Below are positions 38,735 through 47,801 of a stretch of DNA of 64,000 nucleotides, one piece after another. The notes beneath the pieces are model-generated. The model was not told the DNA's origin and did not search any database. It saw nothing but the letters and a program-made list of their open reading frames with translations. A program made the translations under genes and the position numbers. The stretch is from an uncultured Marvinbryantia sp. (lineage in GTDB: Bacteria > Bacillota > Clostridia > Lachnospirales > Lachnospiraceae): contig CAKRVB010000002.1 of the NCBI GenBank assembly GCA_934408725.1, forward strand, positions 1 through 64,000. The letters are read 5' to 3'. Position 1 is the stretch's first letter. Every line of letters starts with the position of its first letter.

Positions 38735-40078
38735 ATGAACACACATGAAATGGACATGACCACAGGTTCTCTGTGGAAAAAAATATTTGTTTTTTCGATC
38801 CCACTGATGTTTTCCAACCTGCTGCAGGTATTTTTTAATATGGCGGATGTGGCAGTTATCGGTCGTTTTGTCGGTGCCATTGCGCTGGGAGCTGTGGGAT
38901 CTACCACGATTATTGTGACACTGACTACCGGCATTTTGCTTGGTATGGCCAGTGGTGTAAATGCCGTTACCGCTCTCTTTGTAGGATCTCGTGACAGTGA
39001 GCGGGTAAAGGCAACTGTACATACAGCCATTCTGATTTGCCTGGCTGCAGGTATTTTGCTTCTTCTAAGCGGACTGTTTTTTACCAGACCTCTTCTGACT
39101 TTAATGAATACCAAGCCGGAGCTGATTGATGGAGCTGCCCTTTATCTGACTGTCTATCTGTGTGGCTCTCCGGCCCTTGCGATCTATAACTATGGAAATG
39201 CCATTTTAAGTGCCATTGGCGATACAAAGCGGCCACTGACCTATCTGGCGATTGCCGGTGTGATCAACGTGATACTGAATCTGATCTTTGTACTGGTATT
39301 TCATCTGGGTGTACTGGGCGTGGCTCTGGCCAGCATTATTTCCCAGTATATCTCTGCATTCCTGGTTCTTAAGTTCCTGCTTCAGTGTAAACAAGATTAT
39401 GGTCTACGTATTCGTGAGATCTCATTTGACCGTGCCATTGCAGGCCGAATTCTGAAAATCAGTGTACCAAGTGCTGTGCAGTATTCTCTGTTTGCTGTTG
39501 CCAATCTCTGTATCCAGACCGCGGTAAACAGCTTTAACCATGTGATTGTAGAAGGCAATTCAGCAGCTTCCAATGCCGATACTCTGGTTTACGATATGAT
39601 GGCCGCTTTTTACACAGCGTGTACCAGCTTTATTGCCCAGAATCTGGGAGCCGGAAAAAAGAAACGAATCTGGCATTCCTACCTGATCACTACCTTGTAT
39701 TCTTTTCTGGTAGGACTGATCCTGGGGCTATGTATTTTCATTCTGCAAAAGCCATTCCTGTCACTGTTTACCAGTGATCCTGATGTAATGAAATATGCAC
39801 GTATCCGTATCTCTATCATGGGCCTGTGCTACTGTGTTTCTGCTTTTATGGATAATGCCACTGCTGCAGCAAGAGGTCTTGGAAAAAGTGTAGAACCGAC
39901 CCTGATCGTCATTCTGGGATCCGTAGTTTTCCGCGTTATCTGGATCTATACCGTATTTGCTTACTTTCATACATTGCAGTCCCTGTACCTGGTCTATGTC
40001 AGTGCATGGATTCTGACCGCCATTTGCGGAAATCTGTTTTTCATTCACCATTACCGGAAGTTACAGACTGCTCCATAA
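38735..40078 (+). CDS. MATE family efflux transporter
   Basis: I chose the ATG at 38735 (after AAGGATAGGTATT) over one eight codons earlier. The 447-residue membrane protein shows the MATE pattern TGSLWKKIFVFSIPLMFSN, FNMADVAVIGRFVG, and a second-half repeat (GRILKISVPSAVQYSLFAV). It is divergent from pckA and is the fourth MATE gene in the window. The substrate is unknown. Confidence 0.92.
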   Translation: MNTHEMDMTTGSLWKKIFVFSIPLMFSNLLQVFFNMADVAVIGRFVGAIALGAVGSTTIIVTLTTGILLGMASGVNAVTALFVGSRDSERVKATVHTAILICLAAGILLLLSGLFFTRPLLTLMNTKPELIDGAALYLTVYLCGSPALAIYNYGNAILSAIGDTKRPLTYLAIAGVINVILNLIFVLVFHLGVLGVALASIISQYISAFLVLKFLLQCKQDYGLRIREISFDRAIAGRILKISVPSAVQYSLFAVANLCIQTAVNSFNHVIVEGNSAASNADTLVYDMMAAFYTACTSFIAQNLGAGKKKRIWHSYLITTLYSFLVGLILGLCIFILQKPFLSLFTSDPDVMKYARIRISIMGLCYCVSAFMDNATAAARGLGKSVEPTLIVILGSVVFRVIWIYTVFAYFHTLQSLYLVYVSAWILTAICGNLFFIHHYRKLQTAP

Positions 40079-40095
40079 TCTTGATTTAGATAGAA

Positions 40096-40140
40096 AAGAG
40101 CTGCCATTTCACTGAAATCTCAAGTGAAATGACAGCTCTT
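40096..40140. terminator. Bidirectional terminator between the MATE and Rpn-type genes
   Basis: AAGAGCTGCCATTTCACT (40096-40113) pairs with the partner at 40123-40140, an 18-bp stem with one mismatch and a nine-base loop. T-rich flanks lie on both sides. Confidence 0.75.
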
Positions 40141-40151
40141 GCTGTTTTCAG

Positions 40152-40868
40152 TTACTTTTCTAATACTTTTTCACTAATTGTTGAAGCTTCGCATTCTATT
40201 CCATTTTCCTGAATCACCGTATATATTTTCCGAATCAATTGCTGATCTTCTTCCAGCCACTCTGCTATCTGTTCGGGAGTATCGCCCTTTCGCATTCTTT
40301 TTGCTACCAATTCAGACAATTTTTCAACAGAGCCTCTCTTCATTAATCTGTCTGATTCCAGTTCTAACACCTGTCCTCCCATAATCTCACCTAACCCTTC
40401 TTTGATTTTTTTCGATTTTAAGAAAATGTAACCCGTAATCCGATTGATTAACTCCATCATATCACGAAAACTTTTTTCCTGACCTTTTTGTAAAAAGATC
40501 TTTTCCAGATACCTCTCTATGGCTCTGTATTCCGTGTACAATTCCTTTCTTAATGTTCCATCTATTTCCAGCTGTTCCCTCAGCTTTTCATAACGAATAA
40601 TGTAAAATGGCAGCAACATCACCAGATTCTTTTCCAACAATTCTTCCAGTGAATACCATTGCATTCGTAGCACTGGCACCTTGTAATTCACTGACTGTCC
40701 ATCTGGAAACACTAACTTCAGGTTCATACAGTCTTTCGGGTTGTCTCCACGTAAATATAATACACAGGAATGCGGGAAACGGATCTTATAAAGTCCTTCT
40801 TCTTTTTCTGCATATTCTAACCCAATCGCAAAATCATATTCGATCATCCGCAGAATCATCGTACTGTC
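40152..40868 (-). pseudogene. 5'-truncated Rpn/YhgA-like family protein
   Basis: From about 40868 the frame reads DSTMILRMIEYDFAIGLEYAEK, then FPHSCVLYLRGDNPKD, FPDGQSVNYKVPVL and LLPFYIIRYEKL, a pattern I know from the middle and C-terminal parts of Lachnospiraceae Rpn-type proteins (PD-(D/E)XK nuclease/transposase-like). The expected N-terminal 80-100 residues, including the nuclease core, are missing. The sequence starts just after the stop codon of the anti-sigma-like gene at 40870, so a deletion seems to have joined the two. An in-frame ATG at 40859 could still give about 235 residues, but lacks a good ribosome site. Confidence 0.6.
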
Positions 40869-40869
40869 T

Positions 40870-41466
40870 TTATCCCCACAGTTCTTTCGGATCCGGATAC
40901 TTCTTACTGTCGCATCCCCATCCATTCTGGTATTTGATGGTCATATAAATCGGATCTTTTCCGTCTTTTACCTGAACATAACAGATACCGTCTTTATCAA
41001 ATTTATCTGTGATGTCAATTTTCTGATCCCGATAATATACCCAGACACTGCCATCATCCAGATATTCCACATCCGGTGAATCCCATTCTTCCAGATATTC
41101 TTCTACTGTCAGCGGACGTTCTTTTCCATTCGGTTCATAGGCAATGCCGCCTCCGCTGACCTCTCTTTCTTTTCCATTTTCATCCTTCCATGTGATACTG
41201 TAACCGGTTCCGTCGTCGGTCACATCCAGTACCGCATCCGTTCGTTCTCCATTCATCCAGATCTGTACCATGCGCTGAATTCCACCCACATTCATGGCAT
41301 AGGCTGTCCCGGTTCCACCAAGAAGGACACATCCTGTTACTATAGCTGCTGCTATCTTCATTTTTGTTTTTTTCTGTAATGCTGCCATCTGTTCTACCTC
41401 CTGAAATGAGCATTCATGAGGCTCTAATGCAGAAAATGCGTCCTTATACTTTTCTTTATTCGTCAT
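40870..41466 (-). CDS. Membrane protein, likely anti-sigma partner of the ECF sigma factor
   Basis: The 198-residue protein has a cytoplasmic N-terminal 35 residues, one membrane helix (AAAIVTGCVLLGGTGTAYAM at 39-58), and an extracellular domain rich in acidic and aromatic residues. It overlaps the upstream sigma gene by 11 bases, the standard arrangement for a transmembrane anti-sigma factor. No zinc-finger anti-sigma motif is visible, and the extracellular domain matches nothing I can name. The C-terminal end may have been affected by the adjacent deletion. Confidence 0.7.
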   Translation of the reverse strand: MTNKEKYKDAFSALEPHECSFQEVEQMAALQKKTKMKIAAAIVTGCVLLGGTGTAYAMNVGGIQRMVQIWMNGERTDAVLDVTDDGTGYSITWKDENGKEREVSGGGIAYEPNGKERPLTVEEYLEEWDSPDVEYLDDGSVWVYYRDQKIDITDKFDKDGICYVQVKDGKDPIYMTIKYQNGWGCDSKKYPDPKELWG

Positions 41467-41938
41467 CTTCCCATTCCTCCTTCAATGAACCCCTTAGCAT
41501 AGACCGCCCACGGGAAAGCCGCACTTTCACGTTGCTCTCTGATAATTTCAGAATATCGGCAATTTCCCGCACCGAATAATCTTCGTAATAAAACAGATGA
41601 ATCACAATCCGATATTTCTCTGGAAGCTTCATGACTTCTTCAAACAGATCTCTGGATTGTGGATCTGGAAATGTCAGTGTTTCCATATAATCTTCCAGAG
41701 AACATTTATGCTTTTTCCAAAACGTCATAGCGAGATTCTTTGCTTTATTAATCGCAACTCGTAAAAGCCATGCCCTGATATGCTGCTCACTTTCAAATTC
41801 TTTCTTTGTTGTATAATACTGAACGAACGTCTCCTGAACCACATCCTCCGCATCCATCTGATTTTTGCAGATGTTAAATGCAGCAGCGTAAAGATTCTTC
41901 TGGTAACGCTCTATCAGTTCCTGTACTGGTTGTCTCAT
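41456..41938 (-). CDS. ECF-type RNA polymerase sigma factor
   Basis: The 160-residue protein has region 2 (LYAAAFNICKNQMDAEDVVQETFVQYY, with AWLLRVAINKAKN) and region 4 (LPEKYRIVIHLFYYEDYSVREIADIL then SESNVKVRLSRGRSMLR), diagnostic of ECF sigma factors. I chose the ATG at 41938, with AAGGGGAG seven bases before it; the longer frame adds 12 residues. The upstream minus strand carries a TATAAT near 41975 and a TGTAAC-type -35, perhaps autoregulated. It pairs with the membrane protein downstream. Confidence 0.9.
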   Translation of the reverse strand: MRQPVQELIERYQKNLYAAAFNICKNQMDAEDVVQETFVQYYTTKKEFESEQHIRAWLLRVAINKAKNLAMTFWKKHKCSLEDYMETLTFPDPQSRDLFEEVMKLPEKYRIVIHLFYYEDYSVREIADILKLSESNVKVRLSRGRSMLRGSLKEEWEDDE

Positions 41939-42008
41939 GAGTACTCCCCTTTTTTCTCTTTCAGGTACCTTCAATTATAATACAAATGAGCTGATGAAAA
42001 AGTTACAG

Positions 42009-42049
42009 AAAAAAACTGCCGTCTCACTTAATTTTAGTGAACACGGCAG
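42009..42049 (-). terminator. Terminator of the HPr-like/PfkB kinase operon
   Basis: On the minus strand CTGCCGTGTTCACT (42049-42036) pairs with AGTGAGACGGCAG (42028-42016) with one bulge, followed by seven T residues. It lies about 43 bases after the kinase stop at 42092. Confidence 0.75.
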
Positions 42050-42091
42050 CCTCAGTTTTTCAACAGAGCCTCGCTCTATGCCTATTTTTTA

Positions 42092-43321
42092 TCATTCAGC
42101 TTTTGCATATTTGATCTGTTTTTCTACTTGTGCAAGTGTCGGCATTGCCGGGATCGCACCTTTTTTCTCTACGCAAAGACTTGCCACTGCATTACCAAAC
42201 CGTACATGCTCTTCCAATTCATCCATGGTAAAAACTTCTGGTCTCTTTCCATCTTTGCTGATACAATATAAAAAACCTCCCACGAACGAGTCTCCTGCAC
42301 CATTAGTATCCACGGCTTTGCTTAGAAATCCGGGAATATATACGCCGCCATCTTGGCAATACAGATATGCTCCATCACTTCCAAGTGTAACTATAACGAT
42401 CTTAACACCTTTCTGGAACAAAATTTTTGCTGCTTCTTCCGGACTTTCTTTGTCAGTCAACAGTTTCGTTTCTTCATCTGATATTTTCATGATATCCACG
42501 TAAGGAACCAGGCTTCGCATATGTTTCTTTGCAGTCTCCTCATCCTGCCATAATGAAGCTCTGTAATTGGGATCATACGAGATAATACTTCCTTTTTCTT
42601 TCGCACGTCGAATCGCATAATATGTTGTATCCCTTGCAGGCTGCTCAGTTAATGATAAAGAACCAATATGAAAAATGCATGTCTTATCCAGAATATCAAC
42701 ATCCATTTCTTCTTTTTCCATCTTGGTATCTGCTCCCGGTTTTCTTGCAAATGAGAATGTTCTCTCTCCATTCTTATCAACATTTACAAAAGCAAGTGTT
42801 GTAAAATAATTTTCATCCAGAAGCATTCCTTCTGTCTCTACATTTTCTTTTTCCAATACAGTTTTTAAATACTCACCGTGTATATCCTTTCCGGCTTTCC
42901 CGATAAAAGCAGTATGCGCCCCAAGCTTTGCTGCTGCAACTGCCACATTTGCCGGGGCACCACCCGGATTCCGGGCAAAGAGTGTCTGCCCGTCCTCATT
43001 TACTCCCTGCCAGGTGAAATCAATCAAAATCTCTCCAAATGTTGTAATGTCGTAAAGAGATCTTTTTGCCACTTCATCTGTATCCATAAGGAGTCCGGCT
43101 TCGAGCAATTTTTCCAGAATCTGGTTGCATTCATTTTCTTCATCGGTATGAATATGCAGTTCTCCAGATTTAAATTCCGGTATGCTGAGAACACCAAGCA
43201 TAGATTTTGCATTTACCACATACCTGCCACTGCAAAGCTCTGCATCACATGAAATCCCTTCTGCAATGCTCACAAGCTTTCGTGCATTTGTCATAGTTCC
43301 TAAAATTACTTTTGCAATCAT
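42092..43321 (-). CDS. Fructokinase-like PfkB kinase with N-terminal HPr-like domain
   Basis: I chose the second ATG (43321), five bases after AGGAGG. Residues 1-78 align with HPr, the PTS phosphocarrier: VILGTMTNARKLVSIAEG, then VVNAKSMLGVLSIPEF. The active-site His15 of HPr is Asn12 here, but Ser46 is kept as Ser40 in AKSMLGVLS. From about 88 a full PfkB kinase follows, with FGEILIDFTW, NPGGAPANVAVA and DTNGAGDSFVGG, typical of fructokinases. The gene closes a cluster with a mannitol-dehydrogenase-family enzyme and a GntP permease. Substrate is fructose or a related ketose, not certain; 2-keto-3-deoxygluconate is the alternative. Confidence 0.85.
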   Translation of the reverse strand: MIAKVILGTMTNARKLVSIAEGISCDAELCSGRYVVNAKSMLGVLSIPEFKSGELHIHTDEENECNQILEKLLEAGLLMDTDEVAKRSLYDITTFGEILIDFTWQGVNEDGQTLFARNPGGAPANVAVAAAKLGAHTAFIGKAGKDIHGEYLKTVLEKENVETEGMLLDENYFTTLAFVNVDKNGERTFSFARKPGADTKMEKEEMDVDILDKTCIFHIGSLSLTEQPARDTTYYAIRRAKEKGSIISYDPNYRASLWQDEETAKKHMRSLVPYVDIMKISDEETKLLTDKESPEEAAKILFQKGVKIVIVTLGSDGAYLYCQDGGVYIPGFLSKAVDTNGAGDSFVGGFLYCISKDGKRPEVFTMDELEEHVRFGNAVASLCVEKKGAIPAMPTLAQVEKQIKYAKAE

Positions 43322-43330
43322 CATTTCCTC

Positions 43331-44689
43331 CTAAGCAAATATGCTGATAACCAAAGCGCAGATAAGACCGGTAAATCCAATAATCGTCTCCATCATCGTC
43401 CATGATTTTAAGGTTGTCTTCTCATCGATTTCAAGCAAGGAACTTACCAGCCAGAAACCAGAATCATTCACATGGCTGAATGCAGTTGCACCACCAGTAA
43501 TTGCACATACCATTGCCGCAAGATATAATGGTGAAAGACCTGCAGTAGCCGGCATAGATGCCATAATTCCTGCTGCCATCGTCATTGCAACTATTGCCGC
43601 ACCTACAGATGCTCTTACGAGAGCCGCGATCAGAAATGCAACTAAAATTAGCGGAAGTCCGCTCTCTTGCAGGGCAGGTCCAATGATATCTCCCATTCCA
43701 CAGTTCTGAAGCACCCAGCGGATAATCCCACCTCCGGTAATTACTAAAAGGATCTGTCCTGTCGGTCGAAGGGATCTGTCCATGATCTTTTTCAGCTGTT
43801 CTCCATCATATCCCTGTTTTTTTCCAAGAAAATACATTGCAAACAAGACCGCAATGATCAGTGCTACAAATGGTGTTCCGATAAATTCCAGTACTGGCCG
43901 TATTCTGTAAAGCACCGGAATATATTCTGAAAGTGTACTGCACAGAATGAGTACCAGCGGAACAAGAATGATCGCAATGACGGTTGAAAATTGTGGAAGA
44001 TTCGCTTCTTCCTCTTCCCTTACTTCTGAAACTGTGGTTGGCAGTCCGGTATGGATTCTGGTTCCGATAAATTTAGACCATATAATTCCGGCAAAAATAA
44101 GTGATAAAATTCCAGTCGGCACGCCAACTGCGATCATAACTCCCAAATCTACTCCAAGCATATTAGCGACCAGGACCGATCCTGCTGATGGAGGTATGAA
44201 AGCAAATCCTGTTGCAAGACCTGCAAGAAGGGGAATCACATAATACAACGTTGATTTTTTTGTTTTCTTTGCCAGTCCAAAAGCAAGTGGAATCAGAATC
44301 ACAACTCCTGCCTCAAAAAACACGCTCGTCCCAACTACAAGTCCGGTAATCCCAAGCGCAATCCCTGCTTTTTTCTCACCAAACCGATTTACCAGAGTCT
44401 GCGCAACGCACTGTGCGCCACCCGATATTTCCAGTATTCCTCCAAACAGGGATCCCAGACCAATCAGTAATACGATTCCCTGCAGGGTCTCTCCTGCACC
44501 TTTTTCTACTGTGTTTACCAAAATCGGAACTGACATCCCAGCTCCGAGACCGATAACCAGCGCAGAAATCAGCAGAGACAGTACTGGATGAATTTTAAAT
44601 TTGATAATCAGCAGTAATAATAGTATAATTCCTGCTGCAGCTGCAATCAGCAGTCTTGCCGGATCTGCTGCAAATACTGTTTCTGACAT
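43331..44689 (-). CDS. GntP-family gluconate/sugar-acid permease
   Basis: The 452-residue membrane protein has about 12-14 helices and GntP-family motifs: GTSVFFEAGVVILIPLAFGLAKK, ATGFAFIPPSAGSVLVANMLGVDLG, and FSHVNDSGFWLVSSLL near the C-terminus. GntP proteins import gluconate or related sugar acids with protons; E. coli GntP also carries fructuronate. GGGAGG precedes the start. Together with a fructuronate-type reductase upstream, a sugar-acid substrate is likely. Confidence 0.9.
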   Translation of the reverse strand: MSETVFAADPARLLIAAAAGIILLLLLIIKFKIHPVLSLLISALVIGLGAGMSVPILVNTVEKGAGETLQGIVLLIGLGSLFGGILEISGGAQCVAQTLVNRFGEKKAGIALGITGLVVGTSVFFEAGVVILIPLAFGLAKKTKKSTLYYVIPLLAGLATGFAFIPPSAGSVLVANMLGVDLGVMIAVGVPTGILSLIFAGIIWSKFIGTRIHTGLPTTVSEVREEEEANLPQFSTVIAIILVPLVLILCSTLSEYIPVLYRIRPVLEFIGTPFVALIIAVLFAMYFLGKKQGYDGEQLKKIMDRSLRPTGQILLVITGGGIIRWVLQNCGMGDIIGPALQESGLPLILVAFLIAALVRASVGAAIVAMTMAAGIMASMPATAGLSPLYLAAMVCAITGGATAFSHVNDSGFWLVSSLLEIDEKTTLKSWTMMETIIGFTGLICALVISIFA

Positions 44690-44716
44690 TTTTATTTCCT
44701 CCCGTATCTTTTCTGA

Positions 44717-46333
44717 TTAGTGAACATATTTGTGGATTGTTGCTTTTACTGCACCCGGTCCTGCAATCATTTCACGGAACATTTCTTCAATCTTTTCCCC
44801 AATGCCATCTTTATAAAGATCAGTGAAGAACAAACGCTCATTGGACAAAATTGGTTTCAGCTGATCTTTAAATGTCTCCGGCTTTCCGACTACGATATCA
44901 CTGAACTGTTCCCCTATTTCTTCATTCATCGGATCTGGTGCAAGTTCGAATTTTTTTCCCTCATCATCCACTGCCAGCATATATCTGAGCCATCCTGCGA
45001 TACCAAGTGGAATCGCTGTCAGTTTTGATGCATCTCCATATTTTGCCACATAAGCTTTTACAGTCTCACCAAATCGGATACCAACCATCTGTGATACGTC
45101 AACTGCCAGGCGAAGGTTCGTATCTCCCAGATATTCATTTGGGAAACGATCATGAAACAGCTCATCTACAAATGCCTGCGGAGAAAGAATTCCCGGGTCT
45201 TCCACTACCGGAAGTCCTTCATCATAAGCTACCATTCGTGCCATTTTCATCATATCTTCATTGGTATTGAGCATATGTGCAAACAGGTCATATCCAAGAA
45301 CAACACCAAGCGGTCCTGTTGCAGAATGAACCGGATTTAAGCATACCGTTACTTTCATTCTCTCTGAAAGATTGACGGTATTTCTGTCTGCCATGTATAC
45401 ACCAAAACCTTTTTCCAGTGCCGGGCGTCCATTCGGAAAACTATCCTCAATGACCAGATACTGTGGTTTTTCTGCATTTACAAATGGAGCAATGTATGTC
45501 TTCTTCCCGGTAATAACCGGCTGCATCTTTTCCACACCGAGCGCTTCAAGATCAGCTGCAATCTGTTTGCTTGGACGTGGAGTGATCTTATCAATCATAG
45601 TCCATGGGAAAGCAACTACTTTTTCATCACTTACATATGCGATGAAATCAGAATCTACAAAACCCTGCTTCTTCCACTCTTCTGCCATAGTAAGAACAGA
45701 TTCACGAAGCTTTGCACCGTTCTGTGAACAATTGTCCATCGATACCAGTGCGATTGGATATTTTCCTGCTTTGAATCTTTCATAAAGCATTGCTACCAAT
45801 ACTGCCATTGCCCCTGTTGCTTTATCCGGTCCATTCTTAATATCTGCTTCCACAAACGGGAACCAGGTTCCATCTGCTTTCTGTAATGCATATCCTTTTT
45901 CTGTAATTGTAAAAGATACCATCTGAAGAGACTTGCTTGTAAAGATCCCTGTCAGACGCTTCCACTGTGCCTGATCTGAAGACTGCGCTCTCACTGCTTC
46001 CGCAAGAGATCCGAGTACTTTATATTCACGTGTTCCGTCTCCATGTAAAATTACGCTCAGCCCGAGGTTATCATATGGATCATAAATCTTATCTACTACA
46101 TCATAGTCAAATGTCTCTACACAGGTAATTCCTCTGTCAAGTCCTCCATCCTCCAGAAGCCCATCTGCAATTCCACCGATAAAAACACGGAAAATATTAC
46201 CGATTCCAAAATGAACCCATCTCGGTTCTTCTTTTGCTTTTTCAGATACCTTCTCCACATCATATCCAGGAAGTGTAATTCCCGCATTCTTCCATGCCAC
46301 ACCGTCTTTGATTCCTTCAATTGTTAACTTCAT
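44717..46333 (-). CDS. Mannitol dehydrogenase family oxidoreductase (fructuronate reductase-like)
   Basis: The 538-residue NAD-dependent enzyme belongs to the polyol-specific long-chain dehydrogenases. FGIGNIFRVFIGGIADGLLE at about 42-61 is the nucleotide-binding start, and the catalytic lysine, asparagine and histidine are in KVTVCLNPVHSATG. Relatives reduce fructuronate to mannonate (UxuB) or act on mannitol. It is longer than E. coli UxuB. The divergent ROK regulator and the downstream GntP and kinase genes suggest a substrate-inducible unit. No uxuA is in the window, so the pathway is not closed. Confidence 0.85.
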   Translation of the reverse strand: MKLTIEGIKDGVAWKNAGITLPGYDVEKVSEKAKEEPRWVHFGIGNIFRVFIGGIADGLLEDGGLDRGITCVETFDYDVVDKIYDPYDNLGLSVILHGDGTREYKVLGSLAEAVRAQSSDQAQWKRLTGIFTSKSLQMVSFTITEKGYALQKADGTWFPFVEADIKNGPDKATGAMAVLVAMLYERFKAGKYPIALVSMDNCSQNGAKLRESVLTMAEEWKKQGFVDSDFIAYVSDEKVVAFPWTMIDKITPRPSKQIAADLEALGVEKMQPVITGKKTYIAPFVNAEKPQYLVIEDSFPNGRPALEKGFGVYMADRNTVNLSERMKVTVCLNPVHSATGPLGVVLGYDLFAHMLNTNEDMMKMARMVAYDEGLPVVEDPGILSPQAFVDELFHDRFPNEYLGDTNLRLAVDVSQMVGIRFGETVKAYVAKYGDASKLTAIPLGIAGWLRYMLAVDDEGKKFELAPDPMNEEIGEQFSDIVVGKPETFKDQLKPILSNERLFFTDLYKDGIGEKIEEMFREMIAGPGAVKATIHKYVH

Positions 46334-46583
46334 CTTATTACCTCCCGATCTCTACTTTTCATTTTTAGTTATACTTTTCACTTACGTTTATATCAAAGTT
46401 GTAAGTACAGTATATAACTGGGAAGCATAATTATCTATTGACAATACATACATTTTTACAATCTATTTTTTATACATTTTTCACAAAGTCTGTATGTGAA
46501 CTTGTATTATGTCAATATCTATACTAAAATAAATCCAAATCTTATGTGTATGATTCACATATAAGTAATCAAAGGAGAATAGC
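46334..46583. promoter_or_regulatory. Divergent regulatory region with candidate operator
   Basis: This 250-base AT-rich gap separates the reductase gene from the divergent ROK regulator. Near the regulator start is an inverted pair TATGTG(N7)CACATA (about 46541-46559). TTGACA occurs at about 46439 on the plus strand but lacks a good -10. ROK proteins usually bind AT-rich palindromes, so the inverted pair is a candidate operator. No promoter is convincing. Confidence 0.35.
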
Positions 46584-47723
46584 ATGCATGAAAAAGGAAT
46601 GACTACTATCACGCTGAAAAAAATAAATCGTGATAAGGTCTATCAATACATCTACAGTCAGAAAGAAACTTCTAAGCTTCAGATCGTTCAGGATCTGCAA
46701 ATGGGTCTTTCTACTGTCAGTCAAAATTTAAATGAGCTGGAAAATGATGGCTTAATCAGCCGAAATGGATATTTTGAATCAACCGGTGGACGGAAAGCTC
46801 AGATCATAAGAATTGTTGAAGATTTCCGCATTTCGATCGGACTTGGAATTTTAAAAGATATGTTTCATATTGTAGCGGTAAATTTATATGGAGATGCAAT
46901 CGCAACTGAAACAATCGAACTCCCTTATGAAAACAGTGATACCTACTATACCGCCTTAACCGAAAATGTTGAGCTGTTTATTCAGGCAAACCATTATGAA
47001 CCCGAAAAAATTGAGGGAATTTCAATTGCCACGCAGGGAATCATCTCCCTCGATGGAACTTCCGTAACCTACGGAAATATTATGGGAAATGCTAACATGC
47101 AGCTTTCCGATTTTTCCTCCAGGCTTCCGTACCCATGCCATCTGGAACATGACTCCAAAGCAGCAGCAAATCTGGAACTCTGGAATCATCCGCAAATTGA
47201 CAGCGCACTGGTTTTTTTGCTGAATCCAAACCTTGGTGGTGCAATCATCACCGGACACAAAGTCCACCTGGGAAATCATATGCACAGTGGTCTGATTGAA
47301 CACATCTGCATCGACCCGAATGGACCGGAATGCTACTGCGGAAATCACGGCTGTCTGGAAACTTACTGCTCTGCAAACGCCTTGAAAACAGCTGTCGGTA
47401 TGCCAGTCAAAGATTTTTTTAATCTCCTTCACCAGACACAGGCTCCGAATCTCCTGCAGATCTGGCGAGAGTATCTGGATTCCCTTGCATTTGCAATCCG
47501 TAATCTAAATCTTGTGATCGACAGTCCGGTGATCATCAGTGGATATCTTGCACCATATTTTCAAGAAACGGATATGCAGTATCTGCTGAATAAAATCAAC
47601 GAAAGTTCTCTTTTCCAGATGACCAGAGACCAACTTCTGGTAGGAAATCATGGACAGTATACTCCAGCAATTGGTGCAGCACTCCATTATATCAAAGCGT
47701 TTTTGACTCCAGATGTATCGTAA
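46584..47723 (+). CDS. ROK-family transcriptional regulator
   Basis: The 379-residue protein has an N-terminal winged helix (about 8-75, ETSKLQIVQDLQMGLSTVSQNLNELENDGLI) and a ROK sugar-kinase-like domain. The zinc motif of ROK proteins is present: CYCGNHGCLETYC with an upstream His. AAGGAG lies seven bases before the ATG. It is divergent from the reductase-GntP-kinase cluster and is probably its repressor, responding to the substrate or an intermediate. Confidence 0.88.
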   Translation: MHEKGMTTITLKKINRDKVYQYIYSQKETSKLQIVQDLQMGLSTVSQNLNELENDGLISRNGYFESTGGRKAQIIRIVEDFRISIGLGILKDMFHIVAVNLYGDAIATETIELPYENSDTYYTALTENVELFIQANHYEPEKIEGISIATQGIISLDGTSVTYGNIMGNANMQLSDFSSRLPYPCHLEHDSKAAANLELWNHPQIDSALVFLLNPNLGGAIITGHKVHLGNHMHSGLIEHICIDPNGPECYCGNHGCLETYCSANALKTAVGMPVKDFFNLLHQTQAPNLLQIWREYLDSLAFAIRNLNLVIDSPVIISGYLAPYFQETDMQYLLNKINESSLFQMTRDQLLVGNHGQYTPAIGAALHYIKAFLTPDVS

Positions 47724-47727
47724 TTAT

Positions 47728-47738
47728 GGGGACGGTGG
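47728..47738 (+). repeat. Copy of the TGGGGACGGTG core motif
   Basis: This 11-base string just after the ROK gene is identical to the core of the long palindrome at 62110-62191. There is no matching reverse copy here, so it may be a lone half-site or chance. Confidence 0.25.
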
Positions 47739-47801
47739 AATGCTGCGAATAAAATTCAAGAATGCAGGCAACTCAAAATGATAAGCAGATTTTAAAATCT
47801 A

